The notes beneath the pieces are model-generated. The model searched no databases and was not told the DNA's origin. It saw nothing but the letters and a program-made list of their open reading frames with translations. A stretch of DNA of 64,000 bases from Marinobacter salarius (GTDB taxonomy: Bacteria > Pseudomonadota > Gammaproteobacteria > Pseudomonadales > Oleiphilaceae), in contig NZ_CP136693.1 of NCBI RefSeq assembly GCF_032922745.1, positions 558,001 through 622,000 on the forward strand. The letters are read 5' to 3'. Below are positions 24,758 through 33,110 of the stretch, piece after piece (the stretch's first letter is position 1; each line of letters opens with the position of its first letter). Both the position numbers and the translations under genes were made by a program.

Positions 24758-26632
24758 ATGCAGGCAGAGCTGATTGAAATACGCAACCATCTGACCCAGC
24801 ACTCTCCATTCGACGAAATGCCGGAGGAGTTTCTGGACCGTATCGTATCGAGTATCGAAATTGCCTATTTTCGCGCAGGTACCGACATTCTGAAGCTGGA
24901 TGAACCAAACGCCAACCTGCACTATGTACGCAGTGGAGCCGTCGAGATCTATCGCCGTTCAGGCGAACTCTACAATCGCATAACCGAAGGTGAGATTTTC
25001 GGTCAGTTTGGCCTGCTGATGAACAAATCGGTGCGGTTTCCAGCCAAGGCCTTGGAAGATTCCCTGATATACCTCATTCCTGACGAGGTGTTTCAGTATT
25101 TGTGGGAAAACGACGAGAGCTTCACCGATTTTGTGGAAACCGAGAACCACTCACGGCTGCGTTCCGCGCTTTCCCGGCGCGAGAAGTCCAACCAGCCAAT
25201 GACGGCACGAGTTACCCGGCTTATTTCCCGCGAGCCTGTCATGGCACCCAATACCGTACGCCTTCAGGAGGCAGCGCGCATCATGACGGACCGGGGGGTA
25301 TCTGCCCTGTTGCTGATGGACGAAAACGGTGACAAGCCCACGCTCTCCGGCATAATAACCGACCGCGACCTGCGTACCCGCGCACTGTGCGAGGCGCTGC
25401 CATCAGAGACACCCATCAGCGACATCATGACGGAAGAGCTGATTACCACCCGTACCAGCGCCTTTATTTTCGAAGCCATGCTGACCATGCTCCACAATAA
25501 CGTGCATCACCTTCCAGTGATGGAAGGCGATACCGTACGGGGCGTCATCGCGCTGTCGGATATCGTCAAGCATGAATCCCAAAGCAGCCTTTACCTGGTC
25601 AGCAATATCTATCACCAACAGGACGTCAAGGGCCTGAGGCGCCTGAGCAAAGAGGTGCCAAACACCTTCGTGCGCATGGTTCGTGAAGATGCCAATTCCC
25701 ATATGATTGGCAGCGCCATGGCAGGCATCGGCCGCACCTTCAGTCAGCGGCTACTCGAACTGGGTGAGGAAAAGCTGGGACCGCCACCGGTGCCTTATTG
25801 TTTTATGGCGCTGGGCTCCATGGCCCGGGACGAACAACTGGTCGTCACCGACCAGGACAACGCCATGGTGCTGGACGACAGCTTCGACCCTGAGCAGCAC
25901 GACGAGTATTTCCTCGCCCTGGCGAAATTTGTCAGCGATGGCCTGGCCGAGTGCGGCTACAGCTACTGCACCGGCGATATCATGGCCACCAACCAGAAAT
26001 GGCGACAGCCCCTGCGAGTCTGGAAGAAGTACTTCGCTGACTGGATCGAAAACCCCAAGGCGGAGGCCCTGCTCAACAGCAATATTTTCTTCGACCTGGA
26101 CGGCATCCACGGCCGCACCGAATACACCGAAGAACTGAAAACCTTCATTGCGGATAAAGCGAGCAATAGCCAGCGCTTCCTGGCCATGCTGGCCCGCAAC
26201 GCCCTCAACCGCACGCCACCGCTGGGCTTTTTCCGTACCTTTGTGATGGAGGAAAGCGGCAAGCAGGCCAAGACCTTCAACCTGAAGCGTCGCGGCACGG
26301 CACCGGTGTCGGATCTGATCCGGGTGCATGCCCTGGCCTGTGGCTCACGGGCACAGAACACATTCAACCGGCTCAAAGCCATTGGTCAGACGAAGCTTAT
26401 TCCGGAGGATGGGGTTGATAACCTTCGGGACGCCTTCGAGTTTATTGCGATAGTGCGTATTCGACATCAGGCCCTCTCCATCGAAGCAGGTCGAGAGCCA
26501 GACAACAATGTGCGGCCGGAAGACCTTTCGCCGTTCGAGCGCAGCCACCTGAAAGACGCTTTCCAGGTGGTCGGCCAGGCACAAAAGTTCCTCAAATTCC
26601 GCTACAACCCCCAGGCTACCCGGAATGTCTGA
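24758..26632 (+). CDS. cNMP-binding / CBS / DUF294 nucleotidyltransferase-like protein
   Basis: A 624-residue cytoplasmic protein in four parts: a cyclic-nucleotide-binding domain (about 15-125, GEIFGQFGLLMN), a CBS pair (about 150-280, ITDRDLRTRAL and GVIALSDIVKHE), a GlnD-like nucleotidyltransferase domain with GSMARDEQLVVTDQDNAMV, and a DUF294 C-terminal helical domain. It looks like a signal-dependent nucleotidyl transferase whose target is unknown. AAGGAA precedes ATG 24758; an upstream in-frame start at 24710 is weaker. It overlaps the exonuclease gene by 8 nt. Confidence 0.88.
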   Translation: MQAELIEIRNHLTQHSPFDEMPEEFLDRIVSSIEIAYFRAGTDILKLDEPNANLHYVRSGAVEIYRRSGELYNRITEGEIFGQFGLLMNKSVRFPAKALEDSLIYLIPDEVFQYLWENDESFTDFVETENHSRLRSALSRREKSNQPMTARVTRLISREPVMAPNTVRLQEAARIMTDRGVSALLLMDENGDKPTLSGIITDRDLRTRALCEALPSETPISDIMTEELITTRTSAFIFEAMLTMLHNNVHHLPVMEGDTVRGVIALSDIVKHESQSSLYLVSNIYHQQDVKGLRRLSKEVPNTFVRMVREDANSHMIGSAMAGIGRTFSQRLLELGEEKLGPPPVPYCFMALGSMARDEQLVVTDQDNAMVLDDSFDPEQHDEYFLALAKFVSDGLAECGYSYCTGDIMATNQKWRQPLRVWKKYFADWIENPKAEALLNSNIFFDLDGIHGRTEYTEELKTFIADKASNSQRFLAMLARNALNRTPPLGFFRTFVMEESGKQAKTFNLKRRGTAPVSDLIRVHALACGSRAQNTFNRLKAIGQTKLIPEDGVDNLRDAFEFIAIVRIRHQALSIEAGREPDNNVRPEDLSPFERSHLKDAFQVVGQAQKFLKFRYNPQATRNV

Positions 26633-27347
26633 TGGCAAGGCAGCACAGATCGACACTTTGTCCTGGCCCGAACAGTACCGGGAACTGGCAACACAAACGA
26701 AAGACCCGCGACTGAAGACGTTCTACGAGGCAGGTTGTGTGGCGCCGGAAACGCCCCTGAGCGAGGTCCCGTTTGTTGCCGTGGATTTCGAAACCACCGG
26801 CCTGGACCCTGACAGGCACTCCATCGTCAGTATCGGTGTGGTGCCCTTCACCCTTGACCGGGTGCAACTGAGTGGTTCGCGACACTGGCTGGTAAAACCG
26901 CAACTGCCGCTACACCAGACCTCTATCACGATACATGGCATAACCCATACCGATATCGACAAGGCCCCTGATCTGGCCGACGTACTGGACGAATTTCTGG
27001 AAAGCCTGGCCGGGCGCGTACCGGTCGTGCACTATCGCAATATCGAACGTCCATTCCTGAACATGGCGCTGAAGTGGAGAATCGGGGAGGAAATACGCTT
27101 TCCAGTGATGGATACCATGGCCATTGAGGCTTACTTGCATCCCAATCGGAAACCCTCCTGGTGGCAGAGGTTGAGGGGACAGCAGCCGATCTCGATTCGG
27201 CTGGCAGACAGCCGGCTGCGATATGGGCTGCCACACTACCCACCACACAATGCCGTGGTGGACGCGCTGGCCAGCGCCGAACTGCTGATGGCGCAAATCC
27301 AGCACCACTTTTCGCCAGAGACCCCTATCCGGGATCTCTGGCTGTAG
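26625..27347 (+). CDS. DEDDh 3'-5' exonuclease (DnaQ-like)
   Basis: A 240-residue exonuclease with ExoI motif VDFETTGLDPDRHSI, ExoII around VHYRNIERPFLN and ExoIII HNAVVDALASAELL, i.e. the DEDDh family of DNA polymerase III epsilon. An N-terminal extension of about 45 residues and the HGITHTDI segment also fit. Whether it acts on DNA or RNA is not evident. Its start lies inside the end of the DUF294 gene, so the two proteins are made together; that pairing appears in other gammaproteobacteria. Confidence 0.88.
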   Translation: MSDGKAAQIDTLSWPEQYRELATQTKDPRLKTFYEAGCVAPETPLSEVPFVAVDFETTGLDPDRHSIVSIGVVPFTLDRVQLSGSRHWLVKPQLPLHQTSITIHGITHTDIDKAPDLADVLDEFLESLAGRVPVVHYRNIERPFLNMALKWRIGEEIRFPVMDTMAIEAYLHPNRKPSWWQRLRGQQPISIRLADSRLRYGLPHYPPHNAVVDALASAELLMAQIQHHFSPETPIRDLWL

Positions 27348-27356
27348 CGTGTTTCC

Positions 27357-28577
27357 TTAGTTGGAAGCCGTACGGTTGGCTTCTTTCACTTCACTAATCA
27401 GCGCACCGTAACCTTCCTTCTCCATGTTCTCCAACGGGATGAACCGGAGCGCGGCCGAGTTCATGCAGTAACGCAACCCCGTTGGCGCCGGGCCGTCGTT
27501 GAACACATGCCCAAGGTGGGAGTCCGCATAACGGCTACGGATCTCGGTGCGGGTCATGAAGAAGCTGCTGTCCTCTTTCTCCACCACCATGTCTGAGCTG
27601 ATCGGCTTGGTAAAGCTGGGCCAGCCAGTGTTGGACTTGTACTTGTCACGTGAGGAAAACAGCGGCTCACCGGACACAATGTCCACGTAGATACCGGCCC
27701 GTTTCTCATCATAATACTCGTTCTGATAAGCGGGCTCGGTGCCGTCCTCCTGGGTGATTTCGTACTGCTCCTCAGTCAACCGTGCCTTGAGCGTTTTGTT
27801 GTCCGGCTTGGTGAACGTGTCCGGGTTGAATGCCTCAACCCGGCTGAGGTTCATGTCGGATTTGCCACCAGACGCTTTGTTGACAGTGGCCTGCGTGGAA
27901 CCACCGTTGCTCTCGGGACGATACTCGGCATAGTCTACTTTCTCGTCCTCGCCCCAGACTTTCTCGATAAACTGGTAGCGACCGGAGTTGAAGGTATAGA
28001 ACTGGTACCGCACCGGGTTCTTCTTGTAGTAGTCCTGATGGTATTCCTCGGCGTCGTAGAACGCTTCGAAAGGCACCACTTCAATCTTGACCGGATGATC
28101 ATAACGGCCAGATTCTTCCAGCGCCTTTATCGAGGCCTCGGCGGCGCGTTTCTGTGCTTCGTTGTGGTAGAAAATCGCCGGCCGGTACTGTTTGCCCCGG
28201 TCCACGTACTGGCCTTTCACGTCGGTTGGGTTGGCCGTACGCCACAGAGCCTGGAGCAGGCCTTCGTAGGTGATCGTATCAGGATCATAGTACACCTGGA
28301 CCGCCTCGGTATGGCCTGTGCGGCCACCAGCTACCTGTTTATAGTTCGGGTTCTTCTCGTCGCCGCCACTATAGCCGGACACCGCCTCAACAACACCGGG
28401 CACTTTCTCTTCATACGCCGCTTCCACACACCAGAAGCAGCCACCAGCGAACGTAGCAACCGCCAGGCCTGGATCATCCGGGGCGTATTGTGATTCCGTC
28501 CCTTTGGAGGCCCCAACCTGGAAACCGGTCAATGCGATCGCGGCCGCGATAGACGTCAGTAACAGATACCGTTTCAT
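27357..28577 (-). CDS. msrAB: periplasmic MsrA-MsrB fusion methionine sulfoxide reductase
   Basis: A 406-residue bifunctional enzyme that repairs oxidised methionine. A signal peptide (MKRYLLLTSIAAAIALTGFQ) directs it outside the cytoplasm. The MsrA domain has its catalytic Cys in AGGCFWCVEAAYE (about residue 48); the MsrB domain has GEPLFSSRDKYKSNTGWPSF and the catalytic Cys in LRYCMNSAALRF. The two CxxC zinc pairs of many MsrB proteins are absent (DIVSGEPLF, RYADSHLGHVF), so it belongs to the zinc-free type. There is no obvious thioredoxin-like domain, so reducing power must come from a partner. Confidence 0.93.
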   Translation of the reverse strand: MKRYLLLTSIAAAIALTGFQVGASKGTESQYAPDDPGLAVATFAGGCFWCVEAAYEEKVPGVVEAVSGYSGGDEKNPNYKQVAGGRTGHTEAVQVYYDPDTITYEGLLQALWRTANPTDVKGQYVDRGKQYRPAIFYHNEAQKRAAEASIKALEESGRYDHPVKIEVVPFEAFYDAEEYHQDYYKKNPVRYQFYTFNSGRYQFIEKVWGEDEKVDYAEYRPESNGGSTQATVNKASGGKSDMNLSRVEAFNPDTFTKPDNKTLKARLTEEQYEITQEDGTEPAYQNEYYDEKRAGIYVDIVSGEPLFSSRDKYKSNTGWPSFTKPISSDMVVEKEDSSFFMTRTEIRSRYADSHLGHVFNDGPAPTGLRYCMNSAALRFIPLENMEKEGYGALISEVKEANRTASN

Positions 28578-28695
28578 AACCTTAACCTCTTGCCTTTTGA
28601 ATACTGTGACCAGTTTGCACGGGATTCATCACATCACTTTCTCCAGTTTATTACGTTTGTATAACGCCGGAGAGATCATTACGGATGCAGGCAGC

Positions 28696-30177
28696 CTATT
28701 TGGGTGGCCCTATCGGCAAGCGTATGCAGAAAGATGCGCCGCCGGAGCTCAGGTTCTCAACGCTGATATCACCGCCCTGAAGAGTCATGATTCTGCGAGC
28801 GATGGCCAGCCCCAGGCCGGCATGGCCGGAACCGCCGGACGATTCGCCACGGTAGAAAGGGTCGAAGATGTGGGGCAGGTCCTGCTCCGGAATACCCGGG
28901 CCACTGTCGTGAACGTAAACCTGCGGCAGTCCGTCCGCCTGCCCTAACACCACTTCAATACGGCTCTCTGAGGGGCTGTATGCAATGGCATTGCCGATCA
29001 GGTTATCCAGCACCCGCTCGGTCATGGCCAGGTCAGCGTACGCCAGGGGGAGGTCGGGATCGCCATCCACCACAAGTTCCAACTGCCGGGTGCTGGCCTC
29101 TTGTCCATGCTTCTGGACCACGTCGTGCACCAATTCAGCCAGCGGAAAGGGTTCCGGCACGGGCTGCTTTTCCCGGGCCTCGAGGGCCGCAAGCTCAAAC
29201 AGCTCGTCCACCAGGCGGCTCAGGCGTCGGCCCTCTTTGAGGGCAATGTCGAGAAAGCGGTCCTGTTCTTCCGCTGTCAGCCGGTCACGCCGGAGCTTGA
29301 GGCTTTCAATGTAGCCCTGCATCGAGGCCAGCGGCGTTCGCAGATCATGGGACACCTGGGCCACCAGTTGCCGGCGCTGGGCGTCTTTTTCCGTCAGCAG
29401 TTCGATCTGGGACGCAATGCGGCTGGCCATGTCATCAAAGGTGGCACCCAGGTAGTCAATTTCGTCGCGCACCACTGGCCGGCGGTCCCGCCAGGTAATG
29501 TCCAGGGCTCTGTGGCTCATGTCACTGTGCTCAAAATCCTCCACCAGACGGGTCAGCAAGGTCAGCCGGCGCGTCAGCAGCCGGAAGACAGCCAGCCCCG
29601 CAATCATCACCACCGCCAGGCTGACGATCAGGGCCCAGGCGCTCAGTTCCACCAAGTGACCACCCCGAGCCATGGTTTCCGCGGCATCGTACTCCTCACC
29701 GCGCAACACCACGTATAGATACCCCTCCGGATTGTCCATCGACGGTACCGGCGTTACGGAAAAGACTTTCTGCCGGTCATGGCTGCGGGGGTCATCGCCC
29801 AGTACCGGGTAGCTGTCCATATCGTTCATCAGGCGGCGGATGGGTTCGAGCGAGACTTGCTTGCGCTTGATCTTCGCCGGATCAGCGGAATAAGAGAGGA
29901 TGGTGCCTTCCAGATCCAACAGGTAGATTTCAATGCTGGGATTGATGGTCATATACAGCGCAAAAAGTTCTTTCAGGGCGCCGCGGTCGAGTTCCCCTTC
30001 ACTGACCAGATTCCTGTCTGCCACCAGGTCTTTCGCCAAATCCCGGTGCAGCTCCTGATTAACAGACGCGTTGTACTCCCGCAGGGAATACAAGCTGAAA
30101 AAGGTGTACAGCAGACCAACGGCCAACAGGAGCAGGAAAAGACCTAACGTCAGCCGGGTGTAGAGTGTCTTCAGCAT
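28696..30177 (-). CDS. sensor histidine kinase, HAMP type
   Basis: A 493-residue kinase: transmembrane helix 1 (about 10-30), a periplasmic sensor region (about 30-165) without a recognised fold, helix 2 (about 173-197), HAMP linker, then the phosphoacceptor motif VSHDLRTPLASM and an ATPase domain ending in GHAGLGLAIARRIM. It follows the response regulator by 3 nt in the same operon. The signal is unknown; the Met/His-rich MxKDx gene upstream makes a metal plausible (inference). Confidence 0.92.
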   Translation of the reverse strand: MLKTLYTRLTLGLFLLLLAVGLLYTFFSLYSLREYNASVNQELHRDLAKDLVADRNLVSEGELDRGALKELFALYMTINPSIEIYLLDLEGTILSYSADPAKIKRKQVSLEPIRRLMNDMDSYPVLGDDPRSHDRQKVFSVTPVPSMDNPEGYLYVVLRGEEYDAAETMARGGHLVELSAWALIVSLAVVMIAGLAVFRLLTRRLTLLTRLVEDFEHSDMSHRALDITWRDRRPVVRDEIDYLGATFDDMASRIASQIELLTEKDAQRRQLVAQVSHDLRTPLASMQGYIESLKLRRDRLTAEEQDRFLDIALKEGRRLSRLVDELFELAALEAREKQPVPEPFPLAELVHDVVQKHGQEASTRQLELVVDGDPDLPLAYADLAMTERVLDNLIGNAIAYSPSESRIEVVLGQADGLPQVYVHDSGPGIPEQDLPHIFDPFYRGESSGGSGHAGLGLAIARRIMTLQGGDISVENLSSGGASFCIRLPIGPPK

Positions 30178-30180
30178 GGT

Positions 30181-30891
30181 TCAGTCCCGGAAGCGATAGC
30201 CCACCCCCCAGACGGTTTCGATAAACTCCGGTCGCGCCGGGTCTTGCTCAATCTTCCCGCGCAGACGGTTAATGTGGGTATTGACGGTATGCTCGTACCC
30301 TTCGTGGTTATAGCCCCAGACCTTGTCCAGCAGCTGAACCCGGCTGAACACACGTCCCGGGTGGCTGGCAAAGTGCCAGAGCAGGTCGAACTCCCGGGCT
30401 GTCAATTCCACCTCCTGTTCCCACACGAACACACGGCGCCGGGCCGGATCGATACGCAAACCTTCGGTGTCCAACTCACCCGACTCTTCAGGCCCGGACG
30501 TTTCGCCCGACGAATTCGACATGGCGTCCACCCGCCGGAACAGAGCCTTCACCCGCGCCGACAGTTCGGCCACGCTGAAGGGCTTGGTGAGGTAATCGTC
30601 CGCCCCCATCTCCAATCCCAGCACACGATCCAGCTCCGTGCTTTTCGCCGTGAGCATCAGCACCGGCACATACCCCGGGCCGGAGCGAATCTCCCGACAC
30701 ACCGAGAGCCCGTCCATTCCAGGCAACATCAGATCAAGCACCACAAGGTCAATATCCCCTTCGCGGAAACGCTCCAGCCCGGTATCGCCCCGGTCACAGA
30801 GAATGGCATTCATACCAAGGTCAGCCACGTGCATTCGCACCAGCTCACCAATACCGGGGTTGTCTTCCACAATCAGTACGTTTCGCGTCAT
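30181..30891 (-). CDS. OmpR-family response regulator
   Basis: A 236-residue regulator with receiver acidic residues VEDNPGIGE, phosphorylation site Asp in LVVLDLMLPGMDG, conserved Lys in YLTKPFSVAEL and a C-terminal winged helix (LTAREFDLLWHFASHPGRVF, HTVNTHINRLRGKIE). ATG 30891 is chosen because CAGGAA lies just upstream; the frame reaches 30924. It is first in the two-gene operon with the HAMP kinase and 36 nt downstream of the MxKDx gene on the same strand. Confidence 0.92.
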   Translation of the reverse strand: MTRNVLIVEDNPGIGELVRMHVADLGMNAILCDRGDTGLERFREGDIDLVVLDLMLPGMDGLSVCREIRSGPGYVPVLMLTAKSTELDRVLGLEMGADDYLTKPFSVAELSARVKALFRRVDAMSNSSGETSGPEESGELDTEGLRIDPARRRVFVWEQEVELTAREFDLLWHFASHPGRVFSRVQLLDKVWGYNHEGYEHTVNTHINRLRGKIEQDPARPEFIETVWGVGYRFRD

Positions 30892-30927
30892 AGGTTCCTG
30901 ATTCTGATGCCCTTCGATGGCCACCGG

Positions 30928-31227
30928 TTAGTTCGTGGCACTTGCCTTGCCCACACCGGGGTCCGTCATATCGTCGTGCATGGCCTTGTCGTCTTTCATG
31001 CCCATTCCGTCATCCTTCATGTCCATGTGGTCGTCAGACATGCCATCTTTCTTCATGTCGTGGCCCATGGAATCCGACATGCCGTCTTTCTTCATGTCGT
31101 TGTGTTCCATTGATCCTTTCATATCATCCTTCATCATGCCATCTTCAGACGCCATGTCATCTGCCTGAGCCGCGCTTGCCATCAAGCCGAACAGGGCCAT
31201 TGCTGCGATTGTCGTGAGCTTGTTCAT
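30928..31227 (-). CDS. pentapeptide MxKDx repeat protein, exported
   Basis: A 99-residue protein: signal peptide of about 22 residues (MNKLTTIAAMALFGLMASAAQA), then some 13 short repeats of the type MKKDG-MSD, DMKDDGMGMKDD, rich in Met, Asp, Lys and His. This matches the pentapeptide MXKDX family (TIGR02953). The function is unknown; the composition suggests metal (perhaps copper) binding in the periplasm. The adjacent two-component genes lie on the same strand. Hairpins CCTGCC/GGCAGG and GTGCC/GGCAC sit in its leader. Confidence 0.88.
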   Translation of the reverse strand: MNKLTTIAAMALFGLMASAAQADDMASEDGMMKDDMKGSMEHNDMKKDGMSDSMGHDMKKDGMSDDHMDMKDDGMGMKDDKAMHDDMTDPGVGKASATN

Positions 31228-31351
31228 CGTGATTTCTCCCCAAGAATATTTACCTGCCTGATTGGCAGGTTCGACATCTATCCTGAAGCAGTGCCATCAC
31301 GGCACAATCACGAAGTATTAAAGAGTGTATCGCGGAAACTTCACAAATCTG

Positions 31352-32335
31352 TCACGCCATTGCCAGGCTTCCCAGCAGGCGCTGACGAATGATGCTGTCG
31401 GCCTCGTCCATAATTCGGCCAACCAGTTCCTCACAACTGGGAATGTCGTGAATCAGCCCCGCCACCATGCCACAACTCCAGGCTGCCTCATCCATCTTGC
31501 CTTCCTGAAGCACCAACCTGCCCTTCACGCCAGTGACCAGATGGCGGATATCGTCAATGGTTTCGGTGCCGGCTTTCACGTTCTCGATACGGATAATTTC
31601 TTCCACTGCGGCGTTATTCATTACACGCTCGGTGTTACGGAGGTTCCGCATAATAAGGCGGGTCTGAAGTTCATCCGCGTCGACAATGGCCTGTTTGACA
31701 TTGTCATGGATGGGAGCGTCTGTGGTCGCCAGAAAACGGGTACCCATATTCATGCCATCAGCGCCCAATGCCATAGCCGCCACCAGGCTGCGGCCATCAG
31801 CCATGCCGCCTGAAGCGACAAATGGAATGGTGAGTTCTTCCGCAGCGCGTGGCAGCAGGATAAAGTTAGGGATGTCATCCTCACCCGGATGGCCGCCACA
31901 TTCGAAGCCGTCCACGCTGACCGCATCGCAACCGATTTTTTCAGCCTTCAGGGCGTGACGCACAGACGTGCATTTGTGGATAACCTTGATACCTGCCGCT
32001 TTGAGCTGGGGCATGTATTGCTCGGGACTACGCCCGGCCGTTTCCACCACTTTCACACCACCGTCGACAATGGCCTGGATATAATCCGGGTAGGGCGGCG
32101 CCTTGAAGGACGGCAGGAACGTGAGGTTGACGCCGAACGGCCGATCAGTCATCTCGGCACAACGTGCAATTTCCCTGGAGAGGTCTTCCGGGGTAGGCTG
32201 AGTCAGCCCGGTGATCATACCGAGGCCACCGGCGTTGGAAACGGCGGCGGCCAACTCCGCATACCCAACGTGGTGCATGCCTCCCTGGATAATCGGGTGA
32301 TGGATACCAAACAATTCGGTGATTCTGGTCTTCAT
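31352..32335 (-). CDS. nitronate monooxygenase family flavoprotein
   Basis: A 327-residue TIM-barrel FMN protein of the nitronate monooxygenase / FabK-like family. It shows HHPIIQGGMHHVGYAELAAA, the GGLGMIT glycine loop, GFECGGHPGEDD and the phosphate-binding VASGGMADGRSLVAAMALGA. These enzymes oxidise alkyl nitronates or reduce enoyl groups, and the sequence alone does not decide between them. It is divergent from the TetR gene, with 55 nt between starts, so it may be that regulator's target; the acyl-CoA genes nearby suggest fatty-acid related metabolism. Confidence 0.88.
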   Translation of the reverse strand: MKTRITELFGIHHPIIQGGMHHVGYAELAAAVSNAGGLGMITGLTQPTPEDLSREIARCAEMTDRPFGVNLTFLPSFKAPPYPDYIQAIVDGGVKVVETAGRSPEQYMPQLKAAGIKVIHKCTSVRHALKAEKIGCDAVSVDGFECGGHPGEDDIPNFILLPRAAEELTIPFVASGGMADGRSLVAAMALGADGMNMGTRFLATTDAPIHDNVKQAIVDADELQTRLIMRNLRNTERVMNNAAVEEIIRIENVKAGTETIDDIRHLVTGVKGRLVLQEGKMDEAAWSCGMVAGLIHDIPSCEELVGRIMDEADSIIRQRLLGSLAMA

Positions 32336-32390
32336 AGCGGGCTTCCTGTTTTGTCGTTAGAATGAAATCGAGTACCGATACGAGGTTGCA

Positions 32391-32972
32391 GTGACAGAAA
32401 AAACAACAACAAGGGCGACACCAGCAGATGCCTTCCGACGTGCACGAAGGATGTGGTTAAAAGGTGAACGAATTCACCTGGCATCGCTGTCTGCAGAATT
32501 GAATATTGGCAGGGCCACCCTGTTTCGCTGGGTTGGCAACAAGGATTTGCTGCTGGGGGAAGTGCTCTGGTCACTCTACGCACCCCTGAGGCAGGAAGCG
32601 CTGAACGCAACGCCGGGGAACGGCGTCGACTTTGTAGTCGGGGTATACCGCCACATTAATTCCACCCTGTTGCACTCTGAACCTTTGCGGCGTTTTATCC
32701 GCGAAGACCCGGAGTACGCGCTCAAAATCCTGACGTCATCCCAGTCCACCCTTCACAGCCGTACCGTTGAGGCCAACACCCGCACACTTCGGGATCAGAT
32801 TGCAGGCGGACATATTAATCCGCCTCTGAACGTCAACAGCCTGTCCTACTTCATGGTGCGCCTGGCCGAATCCTGCCTGTACAGCGACATCATCAACGGC
32901 CGCGAACCCCGTGAAGAGGAGCTGGAAGACGCCTGTACCGCTGTTCGTGTAATGCTTGGCGGAACAGCCTGA
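32391..32972 (+). CDS. TetR-family regulator, QsdR-like
   Basis: A 193-residue repressor-type protein with an N-terminal helix-turn-helix (LASLSAELNIGRATLFRWVG) and a C-terminal ligand domain of the QsdR type. The start is GTG 32391, 3 residues before the first family-like segment, with a weak ribosome site. Divergent from the nitronate monooxygenase and convergent with the aldehyde dehydrogenase, it may control either or both; acyl-type effectors are known in the family, but none is proven here. Confidence 0.82.
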   Translation: MTEKTTTRATPADAFRRARRMWLKGERIHLASLSAELNIGRATLFRWVGNKDLLLGEVLWSLYAPLRQEALNATPGNGVDFVVGVYRHINSTLLHSEPLRRFIREDPEYALKILTSSQSTLHSRTVEANTRTLRDQIAGGHINPPLNVNSLSYFMVRLAESCLYSDIINGREPREEELEDACTAVRVMLGGTA

Positions 32973-33004
32973 ACAGAGACATATCCGCCAAAGCCCATCA
33001 GGCA

Positions 33005-33086
33005 CGGGGTGGGGCCCTTTTCTGCCGGGAAAAAGATGTCTGAGCGCAGCGAGTTGTTTTTCCCAGAAGAAAAGGGCACCACCTCG
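33005..33086. repeat. dispersed palindromic element, copy A
   Basis: An 82-nt imperfect palindrome. The 38-nt core (33027-33064) has arms GGGAAAAA/TTTTTCCC around GAGCGCAGCGAGTT; outer arms GGTGGGGCCCTTTTCT and AGAAAAGGGCACCACC extend it. The core is 35 of 38 bases identical to the reverse complement of copy B at 55 kb. It lies between convergent genes and could act as a bidirectional terminator. Confidence 0.8.
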
Positions 33087-33110
33087 GGCCTAGCCCGCTG
33101 ACGAGCAGGC

